From assembly GCA_013399115.1 (NCBI GenBank), contig VXAA01002967.1, positions 503,429 through 567,428 of the forward strand: 64,000 bases of DNA, written 5' to 3'. Shown piece by piece: positions 51,801 to 63,510 of the stretch. This stretch comes from Anseranas semipalmata (lineage: Eukaryota; Chordata; Aves; Anseriformes; Anseranatidae). The notes below the pieces were generated by a model, which saw nothing but the letters and a program-made list of their open reading frames with translations, was not told where the DNA came from and ran no database searches. The translations under genes were made by a program, and so were the position numbers. Within the stretch, counting starts at the first letter, position 1, and every line of letters begins with the position of its first letter.

Positions 51801-51882
51801 CACTATGAATTAATACTTATTATTATATTGCAGAGCTACAGCACTAGGAATTAATACTTACTATTATATTGCAGGGCTAAGC
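51801..51882 (+). repeat. Two-copy 41-bp tandem duplication
   Basis: Units 51801-51841 and 51842-51882 share CACTA, GAATTAATACTTA, CTATTATATTGCAG or close variants, and GCTA, with about four differences. The divergence indicates a real and somewhat old duplication, unlike the near-identical copies at the gaps. Confidence 0.88.
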
Positions 51883-52189
51883 ATAGCTGTTAAGACAGTT
51901 GCCTGGCTGATGCTCAGAAGTACCCTGATTTGAGAAACTAGATGCTAACTCCTGGCTAAACTCAGTCAGGGCTCAAAGAGGGGCCAGGATGTGCTGAAGC
52001 CCCAGTGAAGATCACGCTTTAGTAGATACGCTCACACTACAAGTAACACTCAGACTTCACTGAAGTCCATCCAAAGCACAATTGTTCAAGATATGTATAA
52101 AAAGAATTTAAGCAATTCTAAACAAATTAAATGAGGAAAAATGCTATTTTGAGAAACAGTACTACACCATCACCTAGTTTTTAACTCAG

Positions 52190-52388
52190 GGTAAACATTT
52201 CTTTACTGTGATGGTGACAGAACACTGGCACAGGTTGCCCAGGGAGGTTGTGGAGTCTCCTTCTCTGGAGATACTCAAAACCCTGTGCAACGTGCTCTAG
52301 GTGACTCTGCTTGGCAGGGGGTTGGACCAGATGATCTCCAGAGGTCCCTTCCCACCTCAACCATTCTGTGATCCTGTGATTCTGTAAA
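52190..52388 (+). mobile_element. CR1 LINE 3' fragment
   Basis: About 200 bp of CR1 3' UTR. It reads through 'ggtgacagaacactggcaca', 'ggttgcccagggaggttgtg', 'ggagtctccttctctggaga' and 'gggggttggaccagatgatc', and ends in repeated octamers ATTCTGTG ATCCTGTG ATTCTGTA. The well-kept octamer tail suggests a relatively young insertion. It is antisense to CDYL. Confidence 0.93.
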
Positions 52389-55300
52389 CAAGAATTATTC
52401 CTACAGTGGAACTGGACAGCATTGAAATTACCACCTTATTTAAGTATTATCTTCCAGAAAGACATCGTTTAGCCAAAGAAAAGCAGTTGGATATTTTGGG
52501 GTATCTTTATGGAGGTGCAATATACTCTTCTGAACACCTCTTCCCCCCAGCAGCCAGTCTACGGTCTGAACTTACTGGAAAACATTGTTTTATGTTAACT
52601 CACTTGCCTTGCAGTACAATCTTTACTGTGATTCCCAGCTTAAGGATGCAGTGCAACGTAGTGCAGGTGTAGACAGGTAGATTCAGAACTATATTTCACC
52701 AAACTTTCCCATCATCTGGTGCTGACAGAGATTTGGGTAGCTTCCATTAATCTTTAGTGCCTTCTTTATTTTGTTATGAAGATCACAGTGAGGAAAAATG
52801 GCAAGCCCTCTTGAGCAATATTCTTTCACAGCACTGATTGCATTTTGAGAACACGGTATTTTTAAGAAGGTTTCTCTGATTCAAAGACACTTCAGAAGAT
52901 TATAAGCAAACAAATTGTTAAAGACAAAACAATTACACAAAGAAAGGCAGTTTCCTTGGGAAGGAAATGGAGGAGTAAGATTCAGAAGCCTTATAAAGCA
53001 TCTGACTGAGCCTCCAGGACAAAACAATTTTTTATACCACTGAAAAAATAGGAGAGTCTTGCAAGCAATCTTTCACCACCTCTCCACATACATCTGTTAC
53101 CACTGGGACCTAGATCGCCTTTCTTTGCAAGGATGTCTAAACTCAAGGGCAGAATTTAAGGAGTACTAAATGCTAGCAGTGAAAAAGTAATCGTCTACTA
53201 AGATTTGCTCTTAGATGAGGTCGCTGACCTGCCTTGGACAGCACCACAATTACAAAGCATTTAGAGCCCAATCTATTTCTTTTGAAAGCCGAATAAGACA
53301 GTGTGAAAGAGCTTCTTCAACACTTTGTTTTGTTTTCTATGAAAACATTAGAAAAATATGGGAGAAGAGGACAACACAAAGCCCAGTTACAGCCAGATGT
53401 TCAAGCTGAGAATTCATTTTACTGAGAATGAACAGAAGCCATTTAATGGCAACTTGCAGGAAAGTATTACCCATTGGTGACCTGCTACCTGCTCATCCTT
53501 GCTTCCTTCCTTTCAAGAATCTTTATAAAAATTTAAAAGTCACATTTTTCTTCATGTTCCCTTCCATTCCCCCCACTATTGTGCTGGCATAGCTGTTGTG
53601 CAGCTACATATTTTACCCATTCAGGGAACTAATTCGGCTAAGAAGCAGATGAGGATAATATTTACATTTTAGCTGAATTTCTGGACCTGGTTAACATTCA
53701 GCTATAAAAACAGATGAGCCAGCACAATGGAAGAGAGCACACTGGAAAAAAAACAACAACAAAAACCAAATGTCTCCTCCTCACACATCATTCCCGCTGC
53801 AGTACCGTCTAACTACAGCCTAACACTCTGATGAGGAAACACTAGTTTTATCTCAAAGGAGTAGAGAAATAGAGGAAGAATAAAGGCCAACACCATCCTC
53901 ATCCCCAGAATAACCTGATGATTATTTTCCTGTGCGGTTTACTAAAGACTGATAAAGCACAAAGGCAGTCAAAAGACCACCTGGCTTCTTTTCAGGGCTA
54001 GCAGCTTGTACCCCCATATAGAGGTCTTCTGAACATCAGAGCAGCAGGTTTTTGTGCTGGACATTGTCCACAGAGATGCCCTGAGGCTGCCTTCAAATGC
54101 AGGTTCAGACTGCTGTTCTGTAAGAGTGCATCAAGTAGGCAAACCGATGGGGGGCTGCTGTCAGTTTATCATTCCTGAGTATCAACCTGACCTTGCTCAT
54201 GCTCGTGCAGTCCAAATCAGTCCCTTTTGCTGCTTTGTTTCTCGTACCAGGGACATTTTTGGACATATGTTGGTTCAAAGCAAAGGTTGAGAAAAGCATG
54301 TGTCCAAAAATTAACTAGTATTCCTCTAAAACTGTATTTCTAAACAATTGTTCTGGGCATAAAACAGACCTATTTGTAGAAATACCCGCATGCAGGACTG
54401 AGTCACACACACCATTTGTGGTTGTTTGAGAACTCCCTGCTGATATCAGAAGCTGTCAAGGTATTCTCAAAGTCAGCAAGGTACAACCAAAAGGTAAAAA
54501 GTCTAAAATGCATGTAGTTCTTTTGATGTTTGGCATAACCGGGATATTTTTGAGAAACACTTGCAATTTGTGTTCTTGGGAATATGGAAAGAAAAATTTA
54601 CCCATAGATAGCTGTGAACTGTAAGGACTGTTTACTTAAAGCAGGGTTCTCTGAAGGGGTCAGAGGCCCTGGGGTAGAAGATGATTCAAATGAAAAATTC
54701 TTCCCTCAGGGATGCCATCAGTTTATAGCATTTTGTTGGGAAGATGTGTGGTGGTGTGCTCCTATCAATGCTTGATGCCTTTCCATCAGTGGGGAAAGGG
54801 CTTTAAATTAGACCTTGATCATGACACACTGAAATCCACCAAAGCAGAAAACTTCCAGTTGTGTAAGACCGACCAGTGGTCAAATAATTTCCAGAATGAA
54901 CAACTAAAAAGGAATTGGTAAGGAAGTGGAACAGATTAGAAACTGGCAAAAGTCCTCTTGTTATATTTCCATATACCTACAAAGAAATATACCTCCCAAA
55001 TACAAGATTTTACTGTTAGAAGAGGTGCAGAGGACAAGCACTGCCGGAGCTGACAGTGAATACACAGTTCTGAATTTATGCGTAGATTAGCACTATGTAA
55101 CATGAGAAAAAAAAGTAGTCTACTGTCTAGTGTTACTGTCAGCACCCTCAGAACTGTTATTACCAGGACAACAAAGAGACCTTTCTCTTTTCATACAGTT
55201 GGTTTTCAATTGCTCGGTCCAATTATAAAATCTTGTCCTTTTACAAAGTAGGCACCAGAGGGAGACCTGCACTTTAGTTCAACTATGAAATAACGCTGGC

Positions 55301-57365
55301 AGGAGTCGTTCAAAAGCGGACAGCCAAAGCCTCTTGGCCAATATACCCTAGGAGGTTCCAGGTGAAGTTGTGGCTAACAGGAACACTCAGAGAGGGACTG
55401 GTGTTAGGCAGTTTTCTCTTTCTAAATGGCCCGACAGACTTAAGAGTGCTCCATGAAGAAGTGCAGGTTCCCAAATCTCAGGCTGTACACAAGCACACCT
55501 CACCCAGTTTGGCCATGCCTGGGAAAACTCTGCTCTTTGCCACCCAGCTTATCATTACATCCTGCTGACGGTTACCACTTCTTAAATCTTCTGGCTGAGC
55601 TGCATGTATAAGAACTACCTAAACATGTCAGTCAAAATGAGCTCGATCAGCTTAAGCAATTTAAATAACATATCTTTCCTAACATGGTTCAATTTGACCG
55701 AATTGGATTAGGGAGAGCTCCCATGAGTAGCTCAGCTAGAAGACCAGAGAGAGGTACCGCCAGGTGGAGGGCAGTGATGAACAGTGTGGGGTCGGCTTGT
55801 TCTTTCAGTGCACAACTACTGCTGAAGGAGGATTGCAAATATACATAGTAGGTGGGTTGCTTTTGTTTTCTAAGCCAGGTAAGAGGCAGGAAGAGATGCC
55901 CTATGGATGGGAAACATGTTGATCTTTGGGGAAAGGCAGGGGGACTGCTTGACTGCTTCTAGGAAGCAGGCGAGATCCCAGTGGGTCTTAACTACCAAGG
56001 AGATTGATGCCCTGCACATGGAGTCAAGCAGACCAACTGGAATCCTTGTAGACAGTCAAAGAAAAATAAAAACATTATTATGAGTGATAGGTCTGTTGGT
56101 ATGGAAACTACCACCAACTCATTACCTATACAACTGGATACAAGGTTTGTAATGATGACAATGGGAACAGAGAAAAGCTCATTATAAGTACTCCCCCTGC
56201 TCCAGCATTTTTCTCATTTTGCAAAGGGCAAAAAACATTGACAAAAATCATCAATTCCTTATCATCAACTCATTATATACAATCGAAGTTAAGAAAGTTA
56301 TTGAACAGCAGAGAATAAGGAGCAAATTCTAGAAGAAAACCAAAATGTGACCCTGCTTTATTTTGTGAGAAAACAACAGGCAGTCTTAGTAAATATATTT
56401 CCAGAAAGTTTGTTTTTTAACTTCCAGATTTAGCATTTGGGCTCTATGTTTTTGTTTTAAGTAGATATAACTCAAGTTTTTAATGGACAAATTCATTCTA
56501 GATGCTTCCACCCACAAACACAACAATGTTGGTTTTTCAACTACAAAGTTATTACACCTTTAGTATAATTTTGCATGCTACTTTAAAGGCATTCCATTAT
56601 AGGAGAGTTGGTAGTGAAATAATACTATGTTTAAAGCTGCCTAGTAATGGCTGTCTTTTTGAGAAGTTATATCACTTCCAAAATTGCCAGCAGCTGCTGA
56701 AACTCAGCAGATTGAACTGTCCAAAGATGCTCTTCCACAGCTGCTTAAAGCAATCCTTATGGGGTTGCCCAAATTTAAACTGAACTTGCTCATGGAGCAA
56801 ATCCAGCCTCAAACTAACCCTACTAAGCAAAAGAGAAAAAAACAAGGGGAGTGGAGGAAGGGAGAGAAGAATTTTCAGATGCCTCAGCTCCCTAAACTGA
56901 CTCTGTGTGAAATGCTATGAGCACCAGCACTGGCAGAGGGAACACCCAGCTGAGGAGGCAGTGGGAAGGCAGGATATCAACATGCTTTGCATTTGCAGTA
57001 TGTGGGAATCTCTAGTGGCTGAGAATAAGAAAAAACAAGAGAAGCTAAACATGCCAGTAACATGTTTTTTTTTGCTCATGGCTTATGCTTCCTCTCTGGA
57101 AGCACCAAGGGGGGAAGCACTCCTTTCTACTGAATTCATCAGAAAGGGTAGATTAGCTGTGCACCTTCTAGTTCTCTTTTAATTACAACTGCAAACAGTT
57201 TTCTTCCCTGACCACAGGACCCGTGATCTACTTTGTGCACAATTAGACATAAAGAAAGAGAATCAAGAACTCACAGGCAACCATAAATCTGGCATTTCCT
57301 CAATCTAGAGTGTTTGAATTTGTGATGTAAATAACAGTCTTTTTACAAGGTGGTATAAAATCTCT

Positions 57366-57390
57366 AAAAAAAAAAAAAAAAAAAAAAAAA
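57366..57390 (+). repeat. Poly-A run of 25
   Basis: This is an uninterrupted A run with no AATAAA signal just upstream, so it is not clearly a retrocopy tail. Confidence 0.9.
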
Positions 57391-57504
57391 GAGATGCTCA
57401 GACACAGCCCTTGCCCTAGAGAGCTCCTCCTTGCAAGAGTGCAAGAATTTTATCAGATTTTTCAAGTATATATGAACAAAGGGCTAACCCAAATGTGGTT
57501 TGTT

Positions 57505-57849
57505 TATATGCACATGTATTTGTCACTGAAGCAAAATAACTATCTTATAATTTGGTGGGAACTGAATTTCAAATAACTTTTTTTTTTTTTGTGGTAACAT
57601 ATAAACATTGCAAGTTATCTGTATCACAGAGCAGACTGAATATAGTTTCAATTACTTTGTATCACTTATATATATAGNTATATGCACATGTATTTGTCAC
57701 TGAAGCAAAATAACCATCTTATAATTTGGTGGGAACTGAATTTCAAATAACTTTTTTTTTTTTGTGGTAACATATAAACATTGCAAGTTATCTGTATCAC
57801 AGAGCAGACTGAATATAGTTTCAATTACTTTGTATCACTTATATATATA
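57505..57849 (+). repeat. 172-bp direct duplication around a single N, probable assembly artefact
   Basis: Copy 1 is 57505-57676 and copy 2 is 57679-57849, with a single N at 57678. Both start TATATGCACATGTATTTGTC and end in TATATATA. I see two differences: ACTATC versus ACCATC, and a T run of 13 versus 12. Copy 2 then continues into the ATGT microsatellite. One SNP and one homopolymer change are what two alleles or two reads would show. Confidence 0.9.
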
Positions 57850-57875
57850 TATATGTATGTATGTATGTATGTATC
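57841..57875 (+). repeat. (AT)n(ATGT)n microsatellite
   Basis: An AT run passes into about five ATGT units. It directly follows the second copy of the duplicated segment and probably caused the misjoin there. Confidence 0.95.
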
Positions 57876-59899
57876 AGTCAAATAAGCTTTCTAAAAGTGT
57901 CAAACTAGTTATTTTAAAAAATTAGGGTGAGCTACCAAAATGTGCCCTAACATAAGGAACATTTAAAGTATTCTGTATGCTTGGCTACCCTTTCTAGTTC
58001 ATTTCTATGAATAATATTCAAAGGTACACTGGTCTGTTCTTAGCTCCTAAACAACCAAGCAAGTTACCATGAAATTTAGTACATTATACCTGCCTTCCAT
58101 TTCTCCACAAACTCTCTGCATGGGCACAACGAAGTGGCAGAGAGAAGAATGAAAAGATTAGGCCTGACCAAATTTCACTATTTAGAAATATACAGTGACT
58201 ATATTCACTAATTTCAACAGTGGAAAAGAAACCAAATTCGCGGAGCTTTGCACTATGTGCAATTCGCAGTCTCTCCTATTTAGGTCATGCTTTCCTGAAA
58301 CGGGTGAAAAGCTAAAACCACATTACAAGGAAGAGCATGGTAATTAAAGAAGTAAGAGGCTTATTTTCTTCCCAAAGGATGCATTACACACCTACGTACA
58401 CACACAGAGTAAGCATAAACTTTATAGCATGATCCAAATAGATCATATAGAACTTATATAAACAATACACACTCTCAAGAGGCATATCACAAAATAACAT
58501 TCAGAGACTGCAACAAGGAACTACCTAGACATGTATGTCTGTTTACTAAATGATGCACAGTTTTAAGGTTAAAACAGGCTCCTTGATATATCATTTCCCA
58601 TCATACCATCTTTGAAAACTGAGATATATTAAAACTCTGATACGTGTACATCCTGAGAACAGCATTTCAGATATTTTTCAGCAAGATCTTAATTACATTA
58701 TCAACAAATCTTGTGAACAGATGAATCTTAATTTGCAAAACATAATCCAGGCACAACGTTAGTCTCAGAAAGCACTAAAGGCATTCAGAGCTTTATCATA
58801 GTAAGCAAAACCACTATCCAAAACAGAAAAAAACATCTTATCATTCCAAGTTAGAGATACCTAAAAACATTAGATCCAGAACTCAGTAAATCAGATCAAA
58901 GATTTTCTGCTAAAGATTTTAGATGCTCAAGTCAAATATCTGAAAAAAAAAAAATCTAGACAAGCTGAAAAGCTACACACTGAACTTAAATTCTACTTTA
59001 AAACTGCATTTTAAGCCACAGAAGTGTTCAAGAACAAAATTCTGGAAAACTATAGCTGTGCCACCCAAGGAAAGTAGGATTATATAGAGAGTCTTAATGT
59101 TTTATTCCTTGATCGTAACAGCCTTCATTCCACATATAAGTCCAGATTTCGCCCTCAGTTACTCTGATGCAATAATATTTCTGGAGTTTAACAAAACAGA
59201 ATGTGGCAGACAGTGTGAACGAGAGACAAAAATCTATATATGAACTGTTAAAAAAAATAGAAATTACACAAAATAAGCAAAAAAATTCAACCTAAAAGGT
59301 TTGTGACATATTCACCTCTACATTTATCAAGGAGAAAGATCTATTTAGTCTTTTTTACATTGTTTATGAAGTAAATTGAAGACTAAGCTCAATAGCTGTG
59401 ACACAGTTAAAAATAGCTGTATAGCTTAAGCACTGCAACTCATACTGCTCCACAGGAAGAATTATTCTCCTGGTCAAAATATTTGCCTTTTCAATGAGCT
59501 GAACTTTCAGGTCATCTGTTAACAATGTAGATTCTTTCCTGTCTAGAAGAACTTTATTGTCCTCTCCTTCAACAAATAGCAGCGTATTGTTCCCAGCCGG
59601 TTGCTAATTCACACACTTATCATGTAGAAATCATTCAAAATGTTAGGTAGAAGAAGCATATGTTGCTTGGATCATTATGTATTTTGATTTAATAAATCTC
59701 ATGCTTAATTCCCCGTATAGATAAAATATAATTTTAATTCACCTTTATTGTACCCTCTCTTCACCCCCCAACCCTGCCTTTCCCTTCCTTTTTCAGCCTC
59801 AAAACTCAGATTTTACTGAGCTATGATCATTTAGTTTGCCTTCCTGTACAACACAGAATTTCACTCCACAATACCTGCCTCAGACCATCATATTCCGCT

Positions 59900-61030
59900 T
59901 GAGCTAGAGGCATCTTTTTGGAAAGATTCACAGCTTTTTATCACTGGCATATTCAGAACATCCTTAAATAAACTCTTCTGATAGATAACTGCCTTCAGTT
60001 CTAAGTTTATTATATTTCTAGAAGAAATACACCTGAATTCAGCTTTCAGCTACTGTATTTTGTAATACCATTGTCTACTATACTAAAAGAATGGCTCCTT
60101 CTGAAATCTTTGCCCCATATAGATACTTACAGGCCATCACTCACGTCCTAAACGTCCATTTGCTAACTTAATAGACTCAGCTCTAGGCTTTTACTAAGTA
60201 CTTCAGAGTTTGCTCACTTACTTCTTCTAAGGTTTTTATTTCTCCTTGATGTATTTTTCTGAATCTTTTTAAGTTTATCAAGGGTGGTTTTGCATCTCAG
60301 CCTCAAACAGGATATAATTTTCTAACATTACCTCGCTAGAGCTATACAGCAAAATAAAGGCACACCTCATTCCACTTCAAATACCTGTATTGATATCAAG
60401 GGACTGCACAGTGCATTTTAGCTACTGCATTGTACCCGTGAAGAATTAGTATTTTCAGAAGTACTACTCTCCATCCTACATGTATGATCTTACTGTCTAG
60501 ACAGATAAATTTAGCTATATTAACATATGTTGAAATGATCCCTATTAACTAACTAGAGACCATCCTTCACAGTTATCAATCCATCAATTTTTGCATGTAT
60601 GCATTTTACCAGAGATTATATTCTATTTTCCTCCAGATCATTATCCAAGTCCTCAAAGCAATGGGCTGTGAAAAATCTCTATAAAATCTAACACAAGCGT
60701 CCTTCATCTATTACTGCTTTATGATCTGTCAGTTAACCAGTTTGAAATATATTTAATACGGACCATGTTGACTTAGCAAAGAGCTAGTTTTTGAAAATCA
60801 GAATACCGCGCAGTACTACATCAGATGCCTTACCAAAGCTTATTGTATCTACATGAATATCTTTGTCAACCAAACTTTCAGCTTCAAAATGAAAAAATAA
60901 ATGCAGACAAGATCTATTCAGCCTGAACAGTTGGGCAAGCACTGACTCTGCTGTCTTTCTTCAATTTTCTGCTAACCAACTCTCATCTCAGCCTTTCCAC
61001 AGTTCTTCCTGTGATCATTATCAGCTTATC
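59900..61030 (-). mobile_element. Ancient CR1-class LINE relic, about 1 kb
   Basis: On the minus strand, 60870-60819 translates as VDKDIHVDTISFGKASD, an eroded copy of the palm motif VDVIYLDFCKAFD of CR1-type reverse transcriptase. Further along the same strand the complement of 'tcattatccaagtc' marks the FINDLD motif. The plus-strand phrases 'cagttaaccagtttgaaata' and 'caatttttgcatgtatgcat' match the pattern of an old amniote CR1 element in the same order. The 3' boundary at low coordinate is uncertain. It is sense with respect to CDYL. Confidence 0.65.
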
Positions 61031-61155
61031 CAGCCCAGTATTTATGTTGCATCCTGGCCTTTCCTATTTCACTTACACCTCTACAACAATTAAAATTAAA
61101 GAAAAACAAAATATAAAATACAAAACCCAATACCTTAGATATTTTCAGTTGGTTA

Positions 61156-61160
<5 letters not shown>

Positions 61161-61187
<27 letters not shown>
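61161..61187 (+). repeat. (GT)n microsatellite, 13 units
   Basis: This is a pure GT run of 27 bp. It lies about 130 bp beyond the right edge of the old LINE relic, and a poly-A run (61215-61233) follows shortly after it. Confidence 0.97.
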
Positions 61188-62239
61188 AGAAAATCCTGAC
61201 TGCTGTAGAGTAACAAAAAAAAAAAAAAAAAAATGGTTGCTACCAGAATAAAGAAATATTTTTTGTAAGTTGTAAACTGTGAACACAACATCCATATGTT
61301 GGCCAAAGAACAGTGTTTAGACTTACAGCAGGATTTTTAAAGAATCATAGAATAATATTTTTGCATTATTTCTGTCTTCTCTACTATTATTATCCCTAAC
61401 TAGTAGGCCAATGTCATTACTAGCACTTTTTTGCTCTCAATAAATAAGAGAATTTTCATATTGTTTGTAACCTCATTTATAGAAGTTTAGTGACTACTGT
61501 GCATACAATCTATTACAAATGTTCTTTTCTTTGTGACAGCTAATAATCATTACTGTTCACTGCATTTTCTCCAAGTCTTCATTCATTTGAATCTTCACCT
61601 CTGCCTTACTATGTTATGACAGTTTTATACCTATCTGTAATGAATTTTCATTGTAAGAATTACAAACCCTCTGGGTAACTTTTATTTTTTTTTAATAATA
61701 ATAAAAATATGTAATTGTAACAGTTGTAACAATTGTATTGTTTTCTTTATATATTCAGTAAAAACTCTGCTAAATTATTTTCAAGAAATCATACTTTTGG
61801 AAAAAGTGAGTATATATTATTGAGAAGGCCTGTACTGGATAGAACAGATTAAAATCTGCAATAACTACCAGTGCTGATTGTCCTGGTGAAAGTTAAGTGA
61901 TCTTGTATCTCATTTCATTTTTGTCAGAAAAGTAACATTGAACAGAAAATATTTTCTTATTCTCAGAAAAGTATGATGACCTGCAGACATTAGAAATTCC
62001 AGGAAGGTTTTATTAGTGGTCACCTAATATAATCATTCTGAAATAACAATGCATATTTTCTTTGCATTTAGACATTTAAATAAAGATTACTCTCTCTTGT
62101 AAGTGCTCCAAATCAAAATCTTAAAACAGGTTGCTCATCTTGACAGAGCACTGATTCAATAAAGAATACTTCTTTGATTTCTGCATCATCAGTTATTTCT
62201 AAGCAAACAATACCTCCACAACTGCTTTTCTCTCTGTCA

Positions 62240-62717
62240 CAGGAAGGACATGGACCTATTAGAACAAGTCCAGAGGAGGGCCACAAGGATGAGCAGAGGG
62301 CTCGAGCACCTCTCCTATGAAGACAGGCTGAAAGAGTTGGAGTTGTTCTGCCTGGAGAAGAAAAGGCTCCGGGGAGACCTTATAGTGGCCTTCCAGCACC
62401 TAAAGGGGGCCTACAGGAAAGCTGGGGAGGGACTCTGTCAGGGAGTGCAGTGATAGGACAAGGGGTAATGGCTTTAAGCTAAAAGAGTAGATTTAAATTA
62501 GATACAAGGAACAAATTCTTCACTGTGAGGGTCGTGAGGCACTGGAACAGGTTGCCCAGAGAAGCTGTGGATGCCCCATCCCTGGAGGTGTTCAAGGCCA
62601 GGTTGGATGAGGCCCTGGGCAACCTGGTCTGGTGGGAGGTGTCCCTGCCCATGGCAGGGGGTTGGAACTAGATGGTCTGTAAGGTCCCTTCCAACCCAAA
62701 CCATTCTGTGATCCTAT
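62240..62717 (+). mobile_element. CR1 LINE, 5'-truncated, with C-terminal ORF2 remnant
   Basis: This is the longest and best-preserved CR1 in the window, about 480 bp. The first part (62250-62453) keeps an open frame of 67 codons reading [20 protein letters not shown], the typical C-terminal segment of CR1 ORF2, followed by [13 protein letters not shown] and a [14 protein letters not shown] block. The 3' UTR follows, with the standard CR1 phrases for 'ggcactggaacaggttgccc' and 'gggggttggaactagatgg', and it ends at ATTCTGTGATCC, the CR1 terminal octamer. It lacks the 5' UTR, ORF1, endonuclease and almost all of the reverse transcriptase, so it cannot move on its own. Orientation is antisense to CDYL. 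Confidence 0.93.
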
Positions 62718-62882
62718 ATATGCATTGATGTTTACTGTAGCAATAACACAAATCATCCTAATGTATTTCACAAATATTAAAGTATAGAAGAGGGTTATTA
62801 TGCATTAACAAAATAACCAGTGCCCACGGTCCTTTTTAGTTAGGATATCTTTGATTCAAATTATATTTTGGAAAGATTGAAG

Positions 62883-62930
62883 AAAACAAACAAACAAACA
62901 AACAACAAACAACAACAACAACAAAACAAA
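62883..62930 (+). repeat. (CAAA)/(CAA) microsatellite
   Basis: Four to five CAAA units pass into CAA units. It lies about 165 bp after the end of the CR1 copy at 62240-62717 and is not its tail, since CR1 ends in octamers instead of an A-rich tract. Confidence 0.9.
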
Positions 62931-63485
62931 GGATCAGTGATGACTTCCGAACCTTGCCCAAAACAATAGATAAAGAAAAACACTGGATGTTATGAATCCC
63001 AGGAACACTTGCCTTTACCTGTATTAAAAAAAAAGAAAGTTCAGAATTTATAGAACTTTCTGAGGCAACATTCTATCCTTAAGAGTCCAATTTGTTTAGT
63101 TGCTTTTATCTTGTGAATAATTAGAGATAGCATGCAAAGTTTAACCCTTGCTTTCTGGGTGTAAAAAAACCTCAGTGCCTAGGACAGACTGGCTGTTAGA
63201 CACAATGTCAGAATTGAACCACAGAGAAAAAAATGGAAGGGGCAACAAGAACGGCCTGATTTTATAATTTGATCCTACTCTTAATAAAGTGTGGCACTAA
63301 ATAAAAACTGGCACAGTGGAGGTCTGTTTGACTAAGTAATTTTCACATAACTAGTCTAAAGTGTTTGGGTGGTTTTTTACACTTTGTTGGCAAGTAAATC
63401 AATTTGAATACATCGGATTGAGTTTCCAGATGGTGATCAACAATATTTTTTTTTAAACTGAGTGTAATCTTGTTCTGTACTTTCA

Positions 63486-63510
63486 ATTTATTTATTTATT
63501 TATTTGTTTA
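63486..63510 (+). repeat. (TTTA)n microsatellite
   Basis: Five to six TTTA units in very AT-rich sequence near the window edge. Confidence 0.88.

Noticed and set aside
61026..61295. 89-codon minus-strand open frame with a His-Thr repeat
   Set aside because: It is produced by the GT microsatellite and the poly-A run.
62498..62704. 68-codon minus-strand open frame
   Set aside because: It is the reverse strand of the CR1 3' UTR at 62240-62717.
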